A stretch of DNA of 64,000 bases, taken from the NCBI GenBank assembly GCA_022072225.1, contig JAJVIC010000010.1, positions 186,001 to 250,000 of the forward strand. Direction: 5' to 3'. Position numbers and translations under genes: made by a program. Of this stretch, positions 29,157 through 38,378 are shown piece by piece (within the stretch, counting starts at the first letter, position 1; each line of letters opens with the position of its first letter). The notes under the pieces are model-generated. The model had not been told where the DNA came from, searched no databases, and saw only the letters and a list, made by a program, of their open reading frames with translations. This stretch comes from Bacteroidia bacterium. GTDB lineage: Bacteria > Bacteroidota > Bacteroidia > SXHM01.

Positions 29157-29164
29157 CAAAGATA
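29157..29164 (-). promoter_or_regulatory. -7 box for trhO-glpD; decides the trhO start
   Basis: TATCTTTG on the minus strand (29164-29157) is an exact TAnnTTTG. Transcription should begin near 29150, downstream of the ORF's first ATG (29159), which therefore cannot be used. The intergenic space is shared with the divergent pheS. Confidence 0.6.
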
Positions 29165-29221
29165 AGCGAAAGCACGATTATTTAAGAATTTATGCAACTT
29201 TACGCCTCGTTTTAAAAATTT

Positions 29222-30253
29222 ATGCAGGAAAAACTGAATTCAATACTGGAAGAAATCAATGCTTCGCATCCCGCAAATGCAGAAGAATTAGAAAATTTCC
29301 GTTTAAAATATTTATCGCGCAAAGGCTTGCTGAGTGAGCTTTTTGAGCAGTTTAAGACAGTACCCAATGAACAAAAACGTGAAATGGGGAAAAAACTGAA
29401 TGAGGTAAAAGCAGCAGCCGAGGCGAAGTTCAACGCACAGAAAGAACAACTTGAAAATTCATCGGCACAAACTACGGTTGATTTTGATTTAACCGCTCCC
29501 GGTGAGCCCTCAGAGTTGGGTTCGCGCCACCCGCTATCCATTGTGCGTAATGAAATTATCAGCATTTTTTCACGTATCGGTTACACTGTTCAGGATGGAC
29601 AGGAAATTGAAGACGACTGGCATAATTTCTCCGCACTGAATTTTCCTGAAGAACATCCTGCACGCGATATGCAGGACACCTTTTTCATTGACGTTACCAA
29701 CAAGAAAAATTCAATTGCATTGCGCACACACACTTCATCAGTGCAAGTGCGTTTGATGGAAAGCGGCAAGCCGCCTTTCCGCAGCATTATGCCCGGAAGA
29801 GTTTTTCGTAATGAAGCTATTTCTGCCCGTGCCCACTGTATTTTCCACCAAGTAGAAGGTTTGTATATTGACGAAAATGTTTCGTTTGCCGACCTGAAAC
29901 AAACGCTGCTTTATTTCGCCCGCGAAATGTTTGGCGAGAAAACGCAAATCCGTTTGCGCCCTTCGTTTTTTCCGTTCACGGAACCCAGCGCAGAAATGGA
30001 TGTTTCTTGTTTTATCTGCGAAGGCAAAGGCTGCAACATCTGCAAATATTCGGGCTGGGTTGAAATTTTAGGCTGCGGCATGGTTGACCCAAACGTGCTG
30101 GAAAACTGCGGTATTGACAGCAAAAAATACACGGGCTTCGCCTTCGGAATGGGCATTGAACGCATCACCATGCTGAAATACCGCATCAATGATTTGCGTT
30201 TGTTTTTTGAAAATGATGTTCGTTTTTTGAACCAGTTTAAATCGGCTATTTAA
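29222..30253 (+). CDS. pheS: phenylalanine--tRNA ligase alpha subunit
   Basis: The protein has 343 residues, the usual length for PheS. The N-terminal coiled-coil tRNA-binding arm (about 1-90, [14 protein letters not shown]) is followed by the class II core: [10 protein letters not shown], motif 2 [18 protein letters not shown], an insert with [14 protein letters not shown], and motif 3 [13 protein letters not shown]. It charges tRNA-Phe together with PheT, which is not in the window. The CxxC pairs in the C-terminal third ([13 protein letters not shown]) are plausible metal ligands and resemble those of many bacterial PheS. The stop overlaps the next start by one nt. Confidence 0.95.
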   Translation: MQEKLNSILEEINASHPANAEELENFRLKYLSRKGLLSELFEQFKTVPNEQKREMGKKLNEVKAAAEAKFNAQKEQLENSSAQTTVDFDLTAPGEPSELGSRHPLSIVRNEIISIFSRIGYTVQDGQEIEDDWHNFSALNFPEEHPARDMQDTFFIDVTNKKNSIALRTHTSSVQVRLMESGKPPFRSIMPGRVFRNEAISARAHCIFHQVEGLYIDENVSFADLKQTLLYFAREMFGEKTQIRLRPSFFPFTEPSAEMDVSCFICEGKGCNICKYSGWVEILGCGMVDPNVLENCGIDSKKYTGFAFGMGIERITMLKYRINDLRLFFENDVRFLNQFKSAI

Positions 30254-31773
30254 TGAAAAAGAAATTCAAAGAATTAGAAGAAAAAATTGCCGAAGCCAAA
30301 TTAGGTGGTGGTGAGGAGCGCATAAAATCGCAGCACAAAAAAGGGAAATTGACTGCGCGCGAGCGCATTCATTTTTTGCTTGACGAAGGCTCGTTTGAAG
30401 AAATAGGAATGTTTGTAACACACCGTTCTGTTGAGTTTGGTCTTGACAGACAAAAATTTCTGGGCGATGGGGTTGTTACTGGCTACGGCACTGTTAACGG
30501 GCGTTCGGTGTATGTGTTTGCCCAGGATTTTACCGTGTTTGGCGGTTCGCTTGCCGAAGCACATGCAGAAAAAATTTGCCGCATTATGGATCTGGCAATG
30601 CAAAACGGTGCGCCCGTTATCGGATTAAATGATTCAGGCGGAGCACGTATCCAAGAAGGTGTTGTTTCATTGGGTGGTTATGCTGATATTTTCTATCGTA
30701 ATACACTTGCTTCGGGCGTTATTCCGCAGATTTCGGCCATCATGGGTCCCTGCGCGGGTGGCGCTGTTTACTCGCCTGCGCTCACCGATTTTATTCTGAT
30801 GGTTGAAAATACTTCCTACATGTTTGTAACTGGTCCCAACGTGGTGAAAACGGTTACGCACGAAGAAGTAACCAGTGAGGAATTGGGCGGTGCATCTACA
30901 CATTCCAGCAAATCAGGTGTTACACATTTCTCGTGCGCGAATGGGTTGGAGTGCATTGCGCACATCAAAAAATTATTGAGTTATGTTCCGCAGAATTGCG
31001 AAGAAGAAGCGCCCGCAGTGCCTTACGAAAAACCCGAAAGCGAAGCGCGACCGAAGTTAAACGACATTATTCCTGACAATCCCAACCAGCCCTACGACAT
31101 GAAAGAAGTGATTGAAGCGGTGGTGGATGACGGAACATTTTTTGAAGTGCATAAAAATTTTGCGGAAAATATTGTGGTTGGATTTGCGCGGTTGGCAGGC
31201 AAAAGCATTGGTGTTGTTGCCAACAATCCTGCGTTTCTAGCAGGTGTTTTAGATATTCATTCTTCTGCGAAAGGCGCGCGCTTTGTGCGTTTCTGCGATG
31301 CATTCAACATTCCTTTGCTGGTGTTTGAAGATGTTCCGGGCTTTCTTCCCGGCACTGACCAGGAGTGGAACGGCATTATCACCAACGGTGCAAAATTGCT
31401 GTATGCGTTCAGTGAAGCAACGGTTCCGCGCATTACGGTGATTACACGCAAAGCCTACGGTGGTGCGTATGACGTGATGAACAGCAAACATATTGGCGCT
31501 GATATGAACTATGCCTGGCCCACGGCAGAAATTGCAGTAATGGGTCCGAAAGGCGCGGTGGAAATTATTTTCAAAGGCGAAAAAGATTTGAAAAAGAAAG
31601 AAGAAGAATACACCGAACATTTCGCAAATCCTTACCGTGCGGCAGAACGCGGCTATGTGGATGAAGTAATTATTCCCGAGCAAACCCGCGAGAAATTAAT
31701 CAAGGCGTATAAAATGCTGGAAACAAAAGCCGCGAAATTGCCCAGGAAAAAACACGGAAATATTCCGTTGTAA
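30253..31773 (+). CDS. acyl-CoA (propionyl/methylmalonyl-CoA) carboxylase carboxyltransferase subunit
   Basis: The protein has 506 residues, a full-length crotonase-fold carboxyltransferase with N and C halves. It has [65 protein letters not shown], then [15 protein letters not shown] and [14 protein letters not shown]. The family moves CO2 from biotin to an acyl-CoA. This branch is typically the propionyl-CoA carboxylase beta or methylmalonyl-CoA decarboxylase alpha subunit; the sequence alone does not decide between them. The biotin carboxylase and biotin carrier genes are not adjacent. The ATG shares one base with the pheS stop (TAATG). Confidence 0.9.
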   Translation: MKKKFKELEEKIAEAKLGGGEERIKSQHKKGKLTARERIHFLLDEGSFEEIGMFVTHRSVEFGLDRQKFLGDGVVTGYGTVNGRSVYVFAQDFTVFGGSLAEAHAEKICRIMDLAMQNGAPVIGLNDSGGARIQEGVVSLGGYADIFYRNTLASGVIPQISAIMGPCAGGAVYSPALTDFILMVENTSYMFVTGPNVVKTVTHEEVTSEELGGASTHSSKSGVTHFSCANGLECIAHIKKLLSYVPQNCEEEAPAVPYEKPESEARPKLNDIIPDNPNQPYDMKEVIEAVVDDGTFFEVHKNFAENIVVGFARLAGKSIGVVANNPAFLAGVLDIHSSAKGARFVRFCDAFNIPLLVFEDVPGFLPGTDQEWNGIITNGAKLLYAFSEATVPRITVITRKAYGGAYDVMNSKHIGADMNYAWPTAEIAVMGPKGAVEIIFKGEKDLKKKEEEYTEHFANPYRAAERGYVDEVIIPEQTREKLIKAYKMLETKAAKLPRKKHGNIPL

Positions 31774-31774
31774 T

Positions 31775-32824
31775 TTGCATTACGATTTTATCATAGTTGG
31801 ACAGGGAATAGCCGGTACTGTATTGTCATGGACATTATTGCAGCAGGGCAAAAAAGTGCTTGTTGTTGACAGTCGTGAAAAACCAAATTCTTCCGAAATT
31901 GCTTTAGGTATTTATAATCCTGTTGTTTTTAAGCGCATGACCAAAAGTTGGAGAGCCGATGAATTAATTCCGGTTGCAGAAGCTCTTTATACAGATATGG
32001 AAACTGCTCTTGGAATAAAAGCATTGCACAGGAATACTATTCTGAAAGTATTTTCTTCAAGAGACGAGCGCACTTTTTGGGAGAAGAAAATGCACAACGG
32101 AGAAGCCATGAATTTTTTAGATAATACGAAAGAACAATCTCAATATACTTCTGTTATAATTGATGACATAGGAAGCGCGGATGTGTTAAGTTCCGGCTGG
32201 TTGGATACAGCAAAGCTATTGAGTGTTTATCGTAAATTTTTAAGAGGAAATAATCTGCTCAGAACAGAAAAATTTGAGCACGTTCAACTGGTTGTTACAA
32301 AAGAAAAACTGATGTGGAATGACATAACCGCTGACAGATTGATTTTCTGCGAAGGCGGCAGTGCAACGACAAATCCTTTTTTTAAAAATCTTCCGTTTGT
32401 CCTGACAAAAGGTGAAATGCTTACTATCCGTATTCCGGATTTTTTACCTCAACATATTATTTCAAAAGGGGTTTACTTGCTTTATGAATACGATAATATT
32501 TTTAAAGTTGGTGCAACTTACGATTGGGATGACTTATCTGATATTCCAACTGAAAAAGGCAAATTGGATTTAGTTGAAAAACTGAAAAATGTTTTGAAAG
32601 TAGAATATGAAATTCTTGATCAGGCGGCTGCAATAAGACCAACTGTAAAAGACCGCAGACCATTGATTGGATTGCACCCGGAAGAGAAACGCATTGGAAT
32701 TTTTAACGGCATGGGAACAAAAGGCGTAATGATTGCTCCGTTTTTTGCAAAACAATTTGCACAGCATCTTGAGAAGGGTTTATCTTTGGATAAAGAAGTG
32801 AACATAAACCGGTTTACTAATTAA
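31775..32824 (+). CDS. FAD-dependent oxidoreductase, DAO (glycine/D-amino-acid oxidase-like) fold
   Basis: The protein has 349 residues. The Rossmann FAD motif is FIIVGQGIAGTVLSW (Gly9, Gly11, Gly14), followed by ALGIYNPVVFKRMTKSW and a late FAD-contact region RPTVKDRRPLIGLHP, then IGIFNGMGTKGVM. The start is TTG, one nt after the carboxyltransferase stop, so expression is probably coupled. The substrate is unknown. Members of this group include amine oxidases and the MnmC oxidase domain, but there is no evidence here for either specifically. Confidence 0.8.
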   Translation: MHYDFIIVGQGIAGTVLSWTLLQQGKKVLVVDSREKPNSSEIALGIYNPVVFKRMTKSWRADELIPVAEALYTDMETALGIKALHRNTILKVFSSRDERTFWEKKMHNGEAMNFLDNTKEQSQYTSVIIDDIGSADVLSSGWLDTAKLLSVYRKFLRGNNLLRTEKFEHVQLVVTKEKLMWNDITADRLIFCEGGSATTNPFFKNLPFVLTKGEMLTIRIPDFLPQHIISKGVYLLYEYDNIFKVGATYDWDDLSDIPTEKGKLDLVEKLKNVLKVEYEILDQAAAIRPTVKDRRPLIGLHPEEKRIGIFNGMGTKGVMIAPFFAKQFAQHLEKGLSLDKEVNINRFTN

Positions 32825-32825
32825 A

Positions 32826-33350
32826 ATGAATAAGAAACAGATTATAAGTGAACTGAGCGAAAGACATAATAAGTTTACGTCTTATATGCAATCGCTGAAT
32901 GAAAAAGATTTTACTTTTTCAAAAGAAAACAAATGGACCGCAGGTCAGCAACTCGACCATATTTTTCGAAGTGTTTCGCCATTAGTGCAGGCGTTTATGC
33001 TTCCTAAGTTTGTTCCGGGTTTATTGTTTGGTAAAGCTAACCGTCCTTCAAAATCGTATGATGAATTAGTAAGCAAATACAAAGAGAAATTAGCAGCCGG
33101 TGGTGTTGCAACTGGGCAATTTGTCCCGCCTGCAATTGCTTATGAAAAAAAGGAGAAACTCTGCAAACAGGTAAACTCAAAAGTGGAGAAGCTCTGCAAG
33201 CAAATAAATCCATTTTCAGAGCAACAATTGGATGAATACATTTTGCCGCATCCGCTGCTGGGAAAATTAACGGTGCGAGAAATGTTGTATTTCACGATGC
33301 ATCATGTTGACCAGCATTTGGAGATTACAAAAAGGAATTCGCAGGAATAA
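32826..33350 (+). CDS. DinB-like four-helix-bundle protein
   Basis: The protein has 174 residues. The DinB/YfiT metal triad is visible as His45 (WTAGQQLDHI), His160 and His164 (TMHHVDQHLE). It is one nt after the FAD oxidoreductase stop and ends the run that starts with pheS. In Firmicutes some DinB-fold proteins use bacillithiol or other thiols, and many have unknown roles. No partner here suggests a specific reaction. A duplicated-looking stretch KLCKQVNSKVEKLCKQIN lies at residues 107-124. Confidence 0.75.
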   Translation: MNKKQIISELSERHNKFTSYMQSLNEKDFTFSKENKWTAGQQLDHIFRSVSPLVQAFMLPKFVPGLLFGKANRPSKSYDELVSKYKEKLAAGGVATGQFVPPAIAYEKKEKLCKQVNSKVEKLCKQINPFSEQQLDEYILPHPLLGKLTVREMLYFTMHHVDQHLEITKRNSQE

Positions 33351-33357
33351 ATTTGTT

Positions 33358-33417
33358 ACCACAGAGGCACAAAGACACGGAGGAAAAGACTGCTCTGTGT
33401 CTTTGTGCCTCTGTGGT
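33358..33417. repeat. palindrome with 21-nt perfect arms (possible bidirectional terminator)
   Basis: The left arm at 33358-33378 (ACCACAGAGGCACAAAG...) is an exact reverse complement of the right arm at 33397-33417, with an 18-nt loop. It fills the space between the convergent DinB-like gene (stop 33350) and trpS (stop 33422). Each arm contains an internal near-repeat, CACAGAGG/CACAAAGA. Confidence 0.9.
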
Positions 33418-33421
33418 TAAA

Positions 33422-34390
33422 TTAAAAACCAATCTTCTCTCTCACCCTTTCCATAGTCTTCACCGCAATTTTGCGGGCTTTGTCAGCACCGGCTTTTAAT
33501 TGTTTCTCCAGTTCAGCAGGGTTGCTCATGTATTCATTGTACTGTTTCCGCTCTTTTTCAAAACGCTGAATAATAACTTCAAACAATGCAGTTTTGGCGT
33601 GTCCGTAACCATAGCCGCCACGCAGATAATTCTGGCGCATCTCTTCAACCTGTGAAGGTGATGCAACTAATTTATACAAAGCAAAAACATTGCAGGTGTC
33701 AGGATTTTTAGGCTGTTCCAGCGGTGTGCTGTCGGTGACAATTGACAACACAACTTTCTTCAATTCTTTATCAGGAAGAAAAATATCAATAAAATTGTTG
33801 TAGGACTTACTCATTTTCTGTCCGTCAGTTCCGGGAACAATCATTACGTTTTCGTCCACTTTCCCTTCGGGTACAACAAATGTTTCACCGTAGCGGTGAT
33901 TAAATGATTCGGCAATATCGCGTGTCATTTCCAAATGCTGCATCTGGTCTTTTCCAACAGGAACAAAGTTTGCATCGTACAGTAAAATATCGCATGCCAT
34001 CAACACCGGATAGGTAAAAAGACCTGCATTCACATCCGAAAGCTTATCCGATTTATCTTTGAACGAATGTGCGTTTGCCAGCATGGGGAAAGGCGTGAAG
34101 CAACTCAGGTACCATGTAAGTTCAGTAACTTCTTTTACATCGCTCTGGCGGTAGAAATAATTTTTTTCGGTGTCAAAGCCAAAAGCCAGCCATGTTGCTG
34201 CTACGGAATAAACATTGTGTTTACGAACGGCTGCATCTTTAATGGTGGTAAGCGAATGTAAATCGGCAATGAAGAAAAATGATTCGTTTTCCGATTTTTT
34301 TGAAAGCTCAATGGCAGGCATTATTGCACCGAGAATATTCCCCAGATGCGGTATTCCTGAACTTTGTATTCCTGTTAAAATTCTTGACAT
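33422..34390 (-). CDS. trpS: tryptophan--tRNA ligase
   Basis: The protein has 322 residues from the ATG at 34390 (MSRILTGIQSSGIPHLGN). A TTG-initiated extension of 12 residues is possible but unlikely, because TrpS proteins normally begin right before RILTGIQ. The class I signatures are the HIGH variant PHLGN and KMSKSYNNFI, and the binding-site stretch MACDILLYDANFVPVGKDQ is present. It charges tRNA-Trp in the cytoplasm. It lies about 57 nt downstream of the TonB receptor gene on the same strand, with a CGCAAAGAA-type repeat fragment between. Confidence 0.95.
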   Translation of the reverse strand: MSRILTGIQSSGIPHLGNILGAIMPAIELSKKSENESFFFIADLHSLTTIKDAAVRKHNVYSVAATWLAFGFDTEKNYFYRQSDVKEVTELTWYLSCFTPFPMLANAHSFKDKSDKLSDVNAGLFTYPVLMACDILLYDANFVPVGKDQMQHLEMTRDIAESFNHRYGETFVVPEGKVDENVMIVPGTDGQKMSKSYNNFIDIFLPDKELKKVVLSIVTDSTPLEQPKNPDTCNVFALYKLVASPSQVEEMRQNYLRGGYGYGHAKTALFEVIIQRFEKERKQYNEYMSNPAELEKQLKAGADKARKIAVKTMERVREKIGF

Positions 34391-34446
34391 AACTTCACTG
34401 AATGTTTGCAATGGCAAAGAACGCAAAGAAACACAACAAATGAAAA

Positions 34447-36780
34447 TTAAAACTCAACCCGATATTTCAGTGCAGGCAACATACCGAGGTGCGAAATGGT
34501 CCGTACCTCTTGTTTATCTATATCGAGCCTGCGTGTTACTTCGTTGGGGCGATTGGTAACATTTTGTATGTCTAATTTAATTATCCATGCCCAGCGCGGT
34601 TTGTTTTTGCGGAAACTTATTCCGGCATCGAGGCGAAAGAAATTAGAAGCGCGGTCGGTATAGCCGTTTTTGTATATGCGCACTTCATCACCGTCTTCTA
34701 TTGATTGTTCAATATCGTAAGGCGCATACCTTCTGCCGCCTGCCCAGAATAAGCGCATATTTACACTAAACAAATCGTTTTTCTTTTTTCCAACAGCAAA
34801 ATCTTTTCCGGCAGTAAGGTTGGTAATAAAATTACCATTGAACCGGGTAGATCCCCAAACTCCATTTCGTCCCATGTAAAGCGATTCATAAAGAGAAACG
34901 GTTGAAAGCAGGTACCATTTTCCTGCCAGGCGTTTATCCAGCGTTAATTCAATTCCGTAATTTTTTCCGTGTCCATTGTTCTGCAATAGTTCGCTTTGAT
35001 ATGAATCGTCTTCGTTGATGGTGGAGTAATATTTTTTACCCTTAACATCAATGGGAACATTGAAGAGGTATTGGAAATAAATTTCGGTTTTAAGGGTAAG
35101 TGTTTTTGAAAGTTTTGTGGTATGCCCTGCTACGGCATGAAAAGCGCGTGTAAGTGTGAGGTGTGAGTTGGTGAGCGTATCTTTTTTGTAAGTGAAAGGA
35201 ATGAGGTAAGTGCCCAGTGGCTCGAGGCGGCTGTGTAAACCTGCGCCAATACTGAACATATGCCTTGGAGCTGCCTGCCATGTTAATCCCAGACGCGGTT
35301 CAGGGTAAGCGGATTTGTTTAACGCGAAATAACTGAAGTGCATACCCGAGACCAGCGATAATTGTTCGGTGAAACGGTGTTTCCATTGCAGGTATGCCTG
35401 AGTAAAGGAAGTTGTTCCTAAATAACGGTATTGCGTTTGCCAGTAAACATTTTCTTCAAGTTTTAAAAAGTTGAGTACATTGAATAGTGCTCCACCGCGC
35501 AACGAATTCTTTGCGTTCAGCTTGCTGTTGATTTGGGTAGCAGCGCGGTAATAATAGTTGGAAACATTTTGCTTCCAGTACTCTTTGTATTGACCATTTT
35601 CTTCTACATTCCAACTGTTACTAACCTGATATCCAGATGCAGAAACTACAGTTTTTATCCAGGTTTTATCGTTGAATGAGAAGGTATGAGTCAGACCTGT
35701 TGCGCCCATGTTGTAGCCGCTGAGGTTGCGTTCGTTATATGGTATTTTGTTGTAAGTATTCTGGTCGTCAAGTTTTGACCAGCTTAAACCGCCAACTCCA
35801 AATACGGTGAATGCTCCGGCTTTTTTTGTAGGAAAGAAAAAGTTGTAATTAATATCCTGAAAACCAATTCGGATGTCACCGGTTATTTTGTAGCCGGTGG
35901 CTTCAATTACGGCCAGTGTTGAGTAGCGGTAGTTAATAAGATAGGACGATTTTTTTCCTTTTACGAAAGGGCCTTCCACTGCAGCTTCCAATCCCAGCGT
36001 TCCAAGTTGAATGGCATATTCCCGTTTTTCGTTGTTGCCTTTTTTCATGCGCAGGTCGAACACACCTGAACTTGCATTGCCATACTCGGCAGGGAAAGCA
36101 CCGGTTAAAAAATCGGATGCGCCCAGTACGTTGTTGCTTAACATGCTTACTGCGCCTCCGTTGCCGCCTTCCTGCGAAAGGTGGTTTGGGTTTGGAATTT
36201 CAACACCTTCCAGTTTCCACAACAAGCCGCGCGGTGAGTTTCCGCGAATGACTATTTCGTTAAACAAATCGTCTTGTGTGCTAACGCCTGCAAACGAAAG
36301 TGCCATGCGAGCGGGGTCATCGCCTGTGGCGGCAAACTTTCCGGTTTGTTCTACCGAGAAGGAGCGGGCGCTTATTACTGCCATTTCGTTAACGGCTTCA
36401 CCGTTTTCGGAGGTTCCGCTTATTACTACTTCTTCTAATTTTTTTACCGTTTCTTCCAGCATTATTTCCAACACAATTTCTTTGCCCGAGCCCACCAACA
36501 CCTGCGATAGAAATTGTTCTTTATAACCCATGTAGTTGACCTTTATATCGTGGCGGCCTACGGGAATTTTTTCGAAACGGAAATAGCCGTCTATATCGGT
36601 AGCCGTGCCTGCAACAGGATTTAACGTAGTAATAGCAACGGTTGCTCCGGGAAGTCCTGCACGGCTTTCGGCATCAATAACACGCCCGCGAACGGTTTGC
36701 ACAAGTTCCTGCGCACGGGCTGAGTTAATGCAGACCCAGAAGCAAAGAAATGCGAAAATAAATTTGTTGCGGATAATCAC
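34447..36780 (-). CDS. TonB-dependent outer-membrane receptor with carboxypeptidase-regulatory-like N-terminal domain
   Basis: The protein has 777 residues. A signal peptide (about 1-24, ending SARAQ) is followed by a CarboxypepD_reg-like domain (about 28-110: GRVIDAESRAGLPGATVAI, TDIDGYFRFEKIPVG), a plug domain (about 120-235: DLFNEIVIRGNSPRGLLWKL) and a beta-barrel to the C-terminus ending in an aromatic residue (KYRVEF). The start is GTG. There is no SusD-like partner, so it is not a classic polysaccharide-utilisation pair; the ligand could be a siderophore, cofactor or peptide. The C-terminal barrel strands are rich in paired aromatic residues as expected. Confidence 0.88.
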   Translation of the reverse strand: MIIRNKFIFAFLCFWVCINSARAQELVQTVRGRVIDAESRAGLPGATVAITTLNPVAGTATDIDGYFRFEKIPVGRHDIKVNYMGYKEQFLSQVLVGSGKEIVLEIMLEETVKKLEEVVISGTSENGEAVNEMAVISARSFSVEQTGKFAATGDDPARMALSFAGVSTQDDLFNEIVIRGNSPRGLLWKLEGVEIPNPNHLSQEGGNGGAVSMLSNNVLGASDFLTGAFPAEYGNASSGVFDLRMKKGNNEKREYAIQLGTLGLEAAVEGPFVKGKKSSYLINYRYSTLAVIEATGYKITGDIRIGFQDINYNFFFPTKKAGAFTVFGVGGLSWSKLDDQNTYNKIPYNERNLSGYNMGATGLTHTFSFNDKTWIKTVVSASGYQVSNSWNVEENGQYKEYWKQNVSNYYYRAATQINSKLNAKNSLRGGALFNVLNFLKLEENVYWQTQYRYLGTTSFTQAYLQWKHRFTEQLSLVSGMHFSYFALNKSAYPEPRLGLTWQAAPRHMFSIGAGLHSRLEPLGTYLIPFTYKKDTLTNSHLTLTRAFHAVAGHTTKLSKTLTLKTEIYFQYLFNVPIDVKGKKYYSTINEDDSYQSELLQNNGHGKNYGIELTLDKRLAGKWYLLSTVSLYESLYMGRNGVWGSTRFNGNFITNLTAGKDFAVGKKKNDLFSVNMRLFWAGGRRYAPYDIEQSIEDGDEVRIYKNGYTDRASNFFRLDAGISFRKNKPRWAWIIKLDIQNVTNRPNEVTRRLDIDKQEVRTISHLGMLPALKYRVEF

Positions 36781-36810
36781 GTTTTTTGAAAAGGGTTGCT
36801 AAAGTACAAT

Positions 36811-36827
36811 AAAAAAGGGCTGAAGCC
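36811..36827 (-). terminator. intrinsic terminator downstream of the DinB-like gene at 36880
   Basis: GGGCTTCAGCCC followed by TTTTTT reads on the minus strand. A second small hairpin (CCCTGACCTGAAGGTAGGGG, 36853-36872) lies between it and the stop codon. Confidence 0.65.
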
Positions 36828-36879
36828 CCGGTTGGTTTGGTATTTTCGATAACCCTGACCTGAAGGTAGGGGCAACTTA

Positions 36880-37314
36880 TTAAAGCAACCTGCGCTGATA
36901 ATTCAGCTGCCCCAGATGATAATTAAGATGTCCGTACAGAATGAAAAGGATTTCAAGGGTGCTGTGTTGTTTTCCTAAAAACAGAATGGGATAATCTCTT
37001 TGCACATCTTCATCGCTAAGGTTTGAAAGAACTGAATTTACCACTTCCATTGCTTCATCAATTCCGGTGATAATTTCTTCGCGTGGTATATTTTTATCCG
37101 CAAATTCTTTGTCGCGGTTGCGCACGTAGCCGGTGTTGCCAAGCTGTGCGCCAATAAAGTGTTTCAGGTTTCCGGTGAGGTGAAGGGCAAGGTTGCCGGG
37201 CGAATTTTTTACATCGCCCTGGGTGTGCCACAGGTCGGTTTCGTTTTTGAAAGCTGAAATTTCTTCTTTCAGTTTGGTAAGGTTGCTGAGGTAGAGGTCG
37301 CGGAGACGGAGCAT
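36880..37314 (-). CDS. DinB-fold protein (DUF1572/DinB_2-like)
   Basis: The protein has 144 residues from the ATG at 37314 (MLRLRDLYLSNL). The open frame extends a further 82 codons upstream, but that part runs through a 21-nt-arm palindrome and the promoter region of the divergent M48 gene and has no homologous look, so it is excluded. The metal triad is His45 (NLALHLTGNL), His129 and His133 (YGHLNYHLGQL). The fold is predicted to be a four-helix bundle; the substrate is unknown. It is the second DinB-type protein in the window and is not closely similar to the first. Confidence 0.75.
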   Translation of the reverse strand: MLRLRDLYLSNLTKLKEEISAFKNETDLWHTQGDVKNSPGNLALHLTGNLKHFIGAQLGNTGYVRNRDKEFADKNIPREEIITGIDEAMEVVNSVLSNLSDEDVQRDYPILFLGKQHSTLEILFILYGHLNYHLGQLNYQRRLL

Positions 37315-37355
37315 GTTGTTTTGTTTAGCCACGAATTTACATGCAATAATTAAAT

Positions 37356-37422
37356 GTTGCCACAGATTCACAGATTTCTCTGAATGCTTTTTTAAGTTTT
37401 TAATCTGTGAATCTGTGGCAAC
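37356..37422. repeat. palindrome with 21-nt perfect arms in a divergent intergenic region
   Basis: The left arm 37356-37376 (GTTGCCACAGATTCACAG...) and right arm 37402-37422 are exact reverse complements around a 25-nt AT-rich loop. CACAGATT occurs twice in the left arm. It lies between the start of the DinB-like gene (37314) and the M48 gene (37481), so it is not a terminator of either. Confidence 0.9.
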
Positions 37423-37480
37423 TATAAAACTGTCTGCAATTTTTTCTTCACTTTTGCGTTCAATGAATAAACAACCTGCT

Positions 37481-38275
37481 ATGAAGACCAAACTATTTTT
37501 TCTTGCCACCGCAATAAGCCTTATTACTGCCTGCGGAAATCCTGATGATAACAGCATCAATATTTTTTCTATTGAAGATGATAAAGAACTTGGTCTGAAA
37601 GTGAATACCGAAATTCAAAGCAATCCGCAGGAATATCCTGTGCTTAGCCGCACGCAATATCCGCAGGCTTACTCGTATATTGAGGGTATCCGCAACAAAA
37701 TTCTGGCGGGCGGAAATGTGTATTACAAAGATGAATTTGCTTGGGAGGTTTACATTATTAATGACGATAATGTGCTGAATGCTTTCTGCACTCCGGGTGG
37801 CTATATTTATGTGTACACGGGTTTAATTCATTTCCTGGAATCGGAACACGAGCTTGCCGGTGTGTTGGGACATGAGATGGCGCATGCCGACCGCAGACAC
37901 AGTACCGACCAGCTTACCCAAATCTATGGTCTGCAACTGATGCTGGATATATTGCTTGGGCAAAACCAAAATGATTTAACCAACATTGCTGCTTCGTTGG
38001 TTACGCTTTCATTCAGCCGCAGTCACGAAACCGAAGCCGATACTTATTCGGTAAATTATTTGTGCCCTACCGACTACCGTGCCGATGGCGCAGCCAATTT
38101 TTTCCAGATGCTGATTGATGAGGGACAAAGCGGAAACACACCAACCTTTCTGAGCACCCATCCCGACCCGGGTAACCGTGTGCAGAACATTACCGACCAG
38201 CGCAATGAACAGGGTTGCACCGGAACGGGTACGTTTGATGCGGCTTACACTAATTTTAAGAATTCGTTGCCGTAG
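37481..38275 (+). CDS. M48-family zinc metalloprotease, lipoprotein
   Basis: The protein has 264 residues from the ATG at 37481. The start is set by a lipoprotein signal (MKTKLFFLATAISLITAC, lipidation at Cys18); the longer open frame upstream runs through a palindrome. An alternative ATG at 37463 adds six residues. The zinc site is HEMAH (His131, Glu132, His135) with the third ligand in SHETEAD (Glu183). The family includes BepA/LoiP-type periplasmic proteases that degrade misfolded outer-membrane proteins. There is no TPR domain, so it is more like LoiP than BepA. It is probably anchored to the inner leaflet of the outer membrane. Confidence 0.88.
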   Translation: MKTKLFFLATAISLITACGNPDDNSINIFSIEDDKELGLKVNTEIQSNPQEYPVLSRTQYPQAYSYIEGIRNKILAGGNVYYKDEFAWEVYIINDDNVLNAFCTPGGYIYVYTGLIHFLESEHELAGVLGHEMAHADRRHSTDQLTQIYGLQLMLDILLGQNQNDLTNIAASLVTLSFSRSHETEADTYSVNYLCPTDYRADGAANFFQMLIDEGQSGNTPTFLSTHPDPGNRVQNITDQRNEQGCTGTGTFDAAYTNFKNSLP

Positions 38276-38280
38276 GGAAT

Positions 38281-38377
38281 GGCACACGGATGACACGGAT
38301 TATACAGATTGTCGCGGTCCCGATAGGTATCGGGATAAATCCGTATTTATCCGCCCAATCCGTGTCGTCCGTGTGCC
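38281..38377. repeat. palindrome with 21-nt arms and nested hairpin
   Basis: The arms at 38281-38301 (GGCACACGGATGACACGG...) and 38357-38377 are complementary with one mismatch. A nested CCCGATA/TATCGGG hairpin lies in the loop. It sits within 6 nt of the M48 stop and 2 nt of the next minus-strand stop, so it may terminate both genes. Its right half is part of a 30-nt direct repeat seen again at 39896. Confidence 0.9.
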
Positions 38378-38378
38378 A
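38349..38378 (+). repeat. 30-nt direct repeat, left copy
   Basis: The copy begins ATCCGCCCAATCCGTGTC and ends TCCGTGTGCCA. It matches 39896-39925 at 29 of 30 positions. The two copies bound a segment of about 1.5 kb holding the winged-helix gene and the PIN toxin-antitoxin pair. Confidence 0.85.

Noticed and set aside
31249-31683. 144-codon minus-strand ORF opposite the carboxyltransferase gene
   Set aside because: It is antisense to a strongly conserved gene and its translation has no domain or signal; a shadow of codon bias.
37313-37480. N-terminal extension of the M48 gene
   Set aside because: It crosses the same palindrome and would bury the lipoprotein signal inside the protein.
37315-37560. 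N-terminal extension of the DinB-like gene
   Set aside because: The extension reads through a 21-nt-arm palindrome and into the divergent M48 gene; it has no homologous look.
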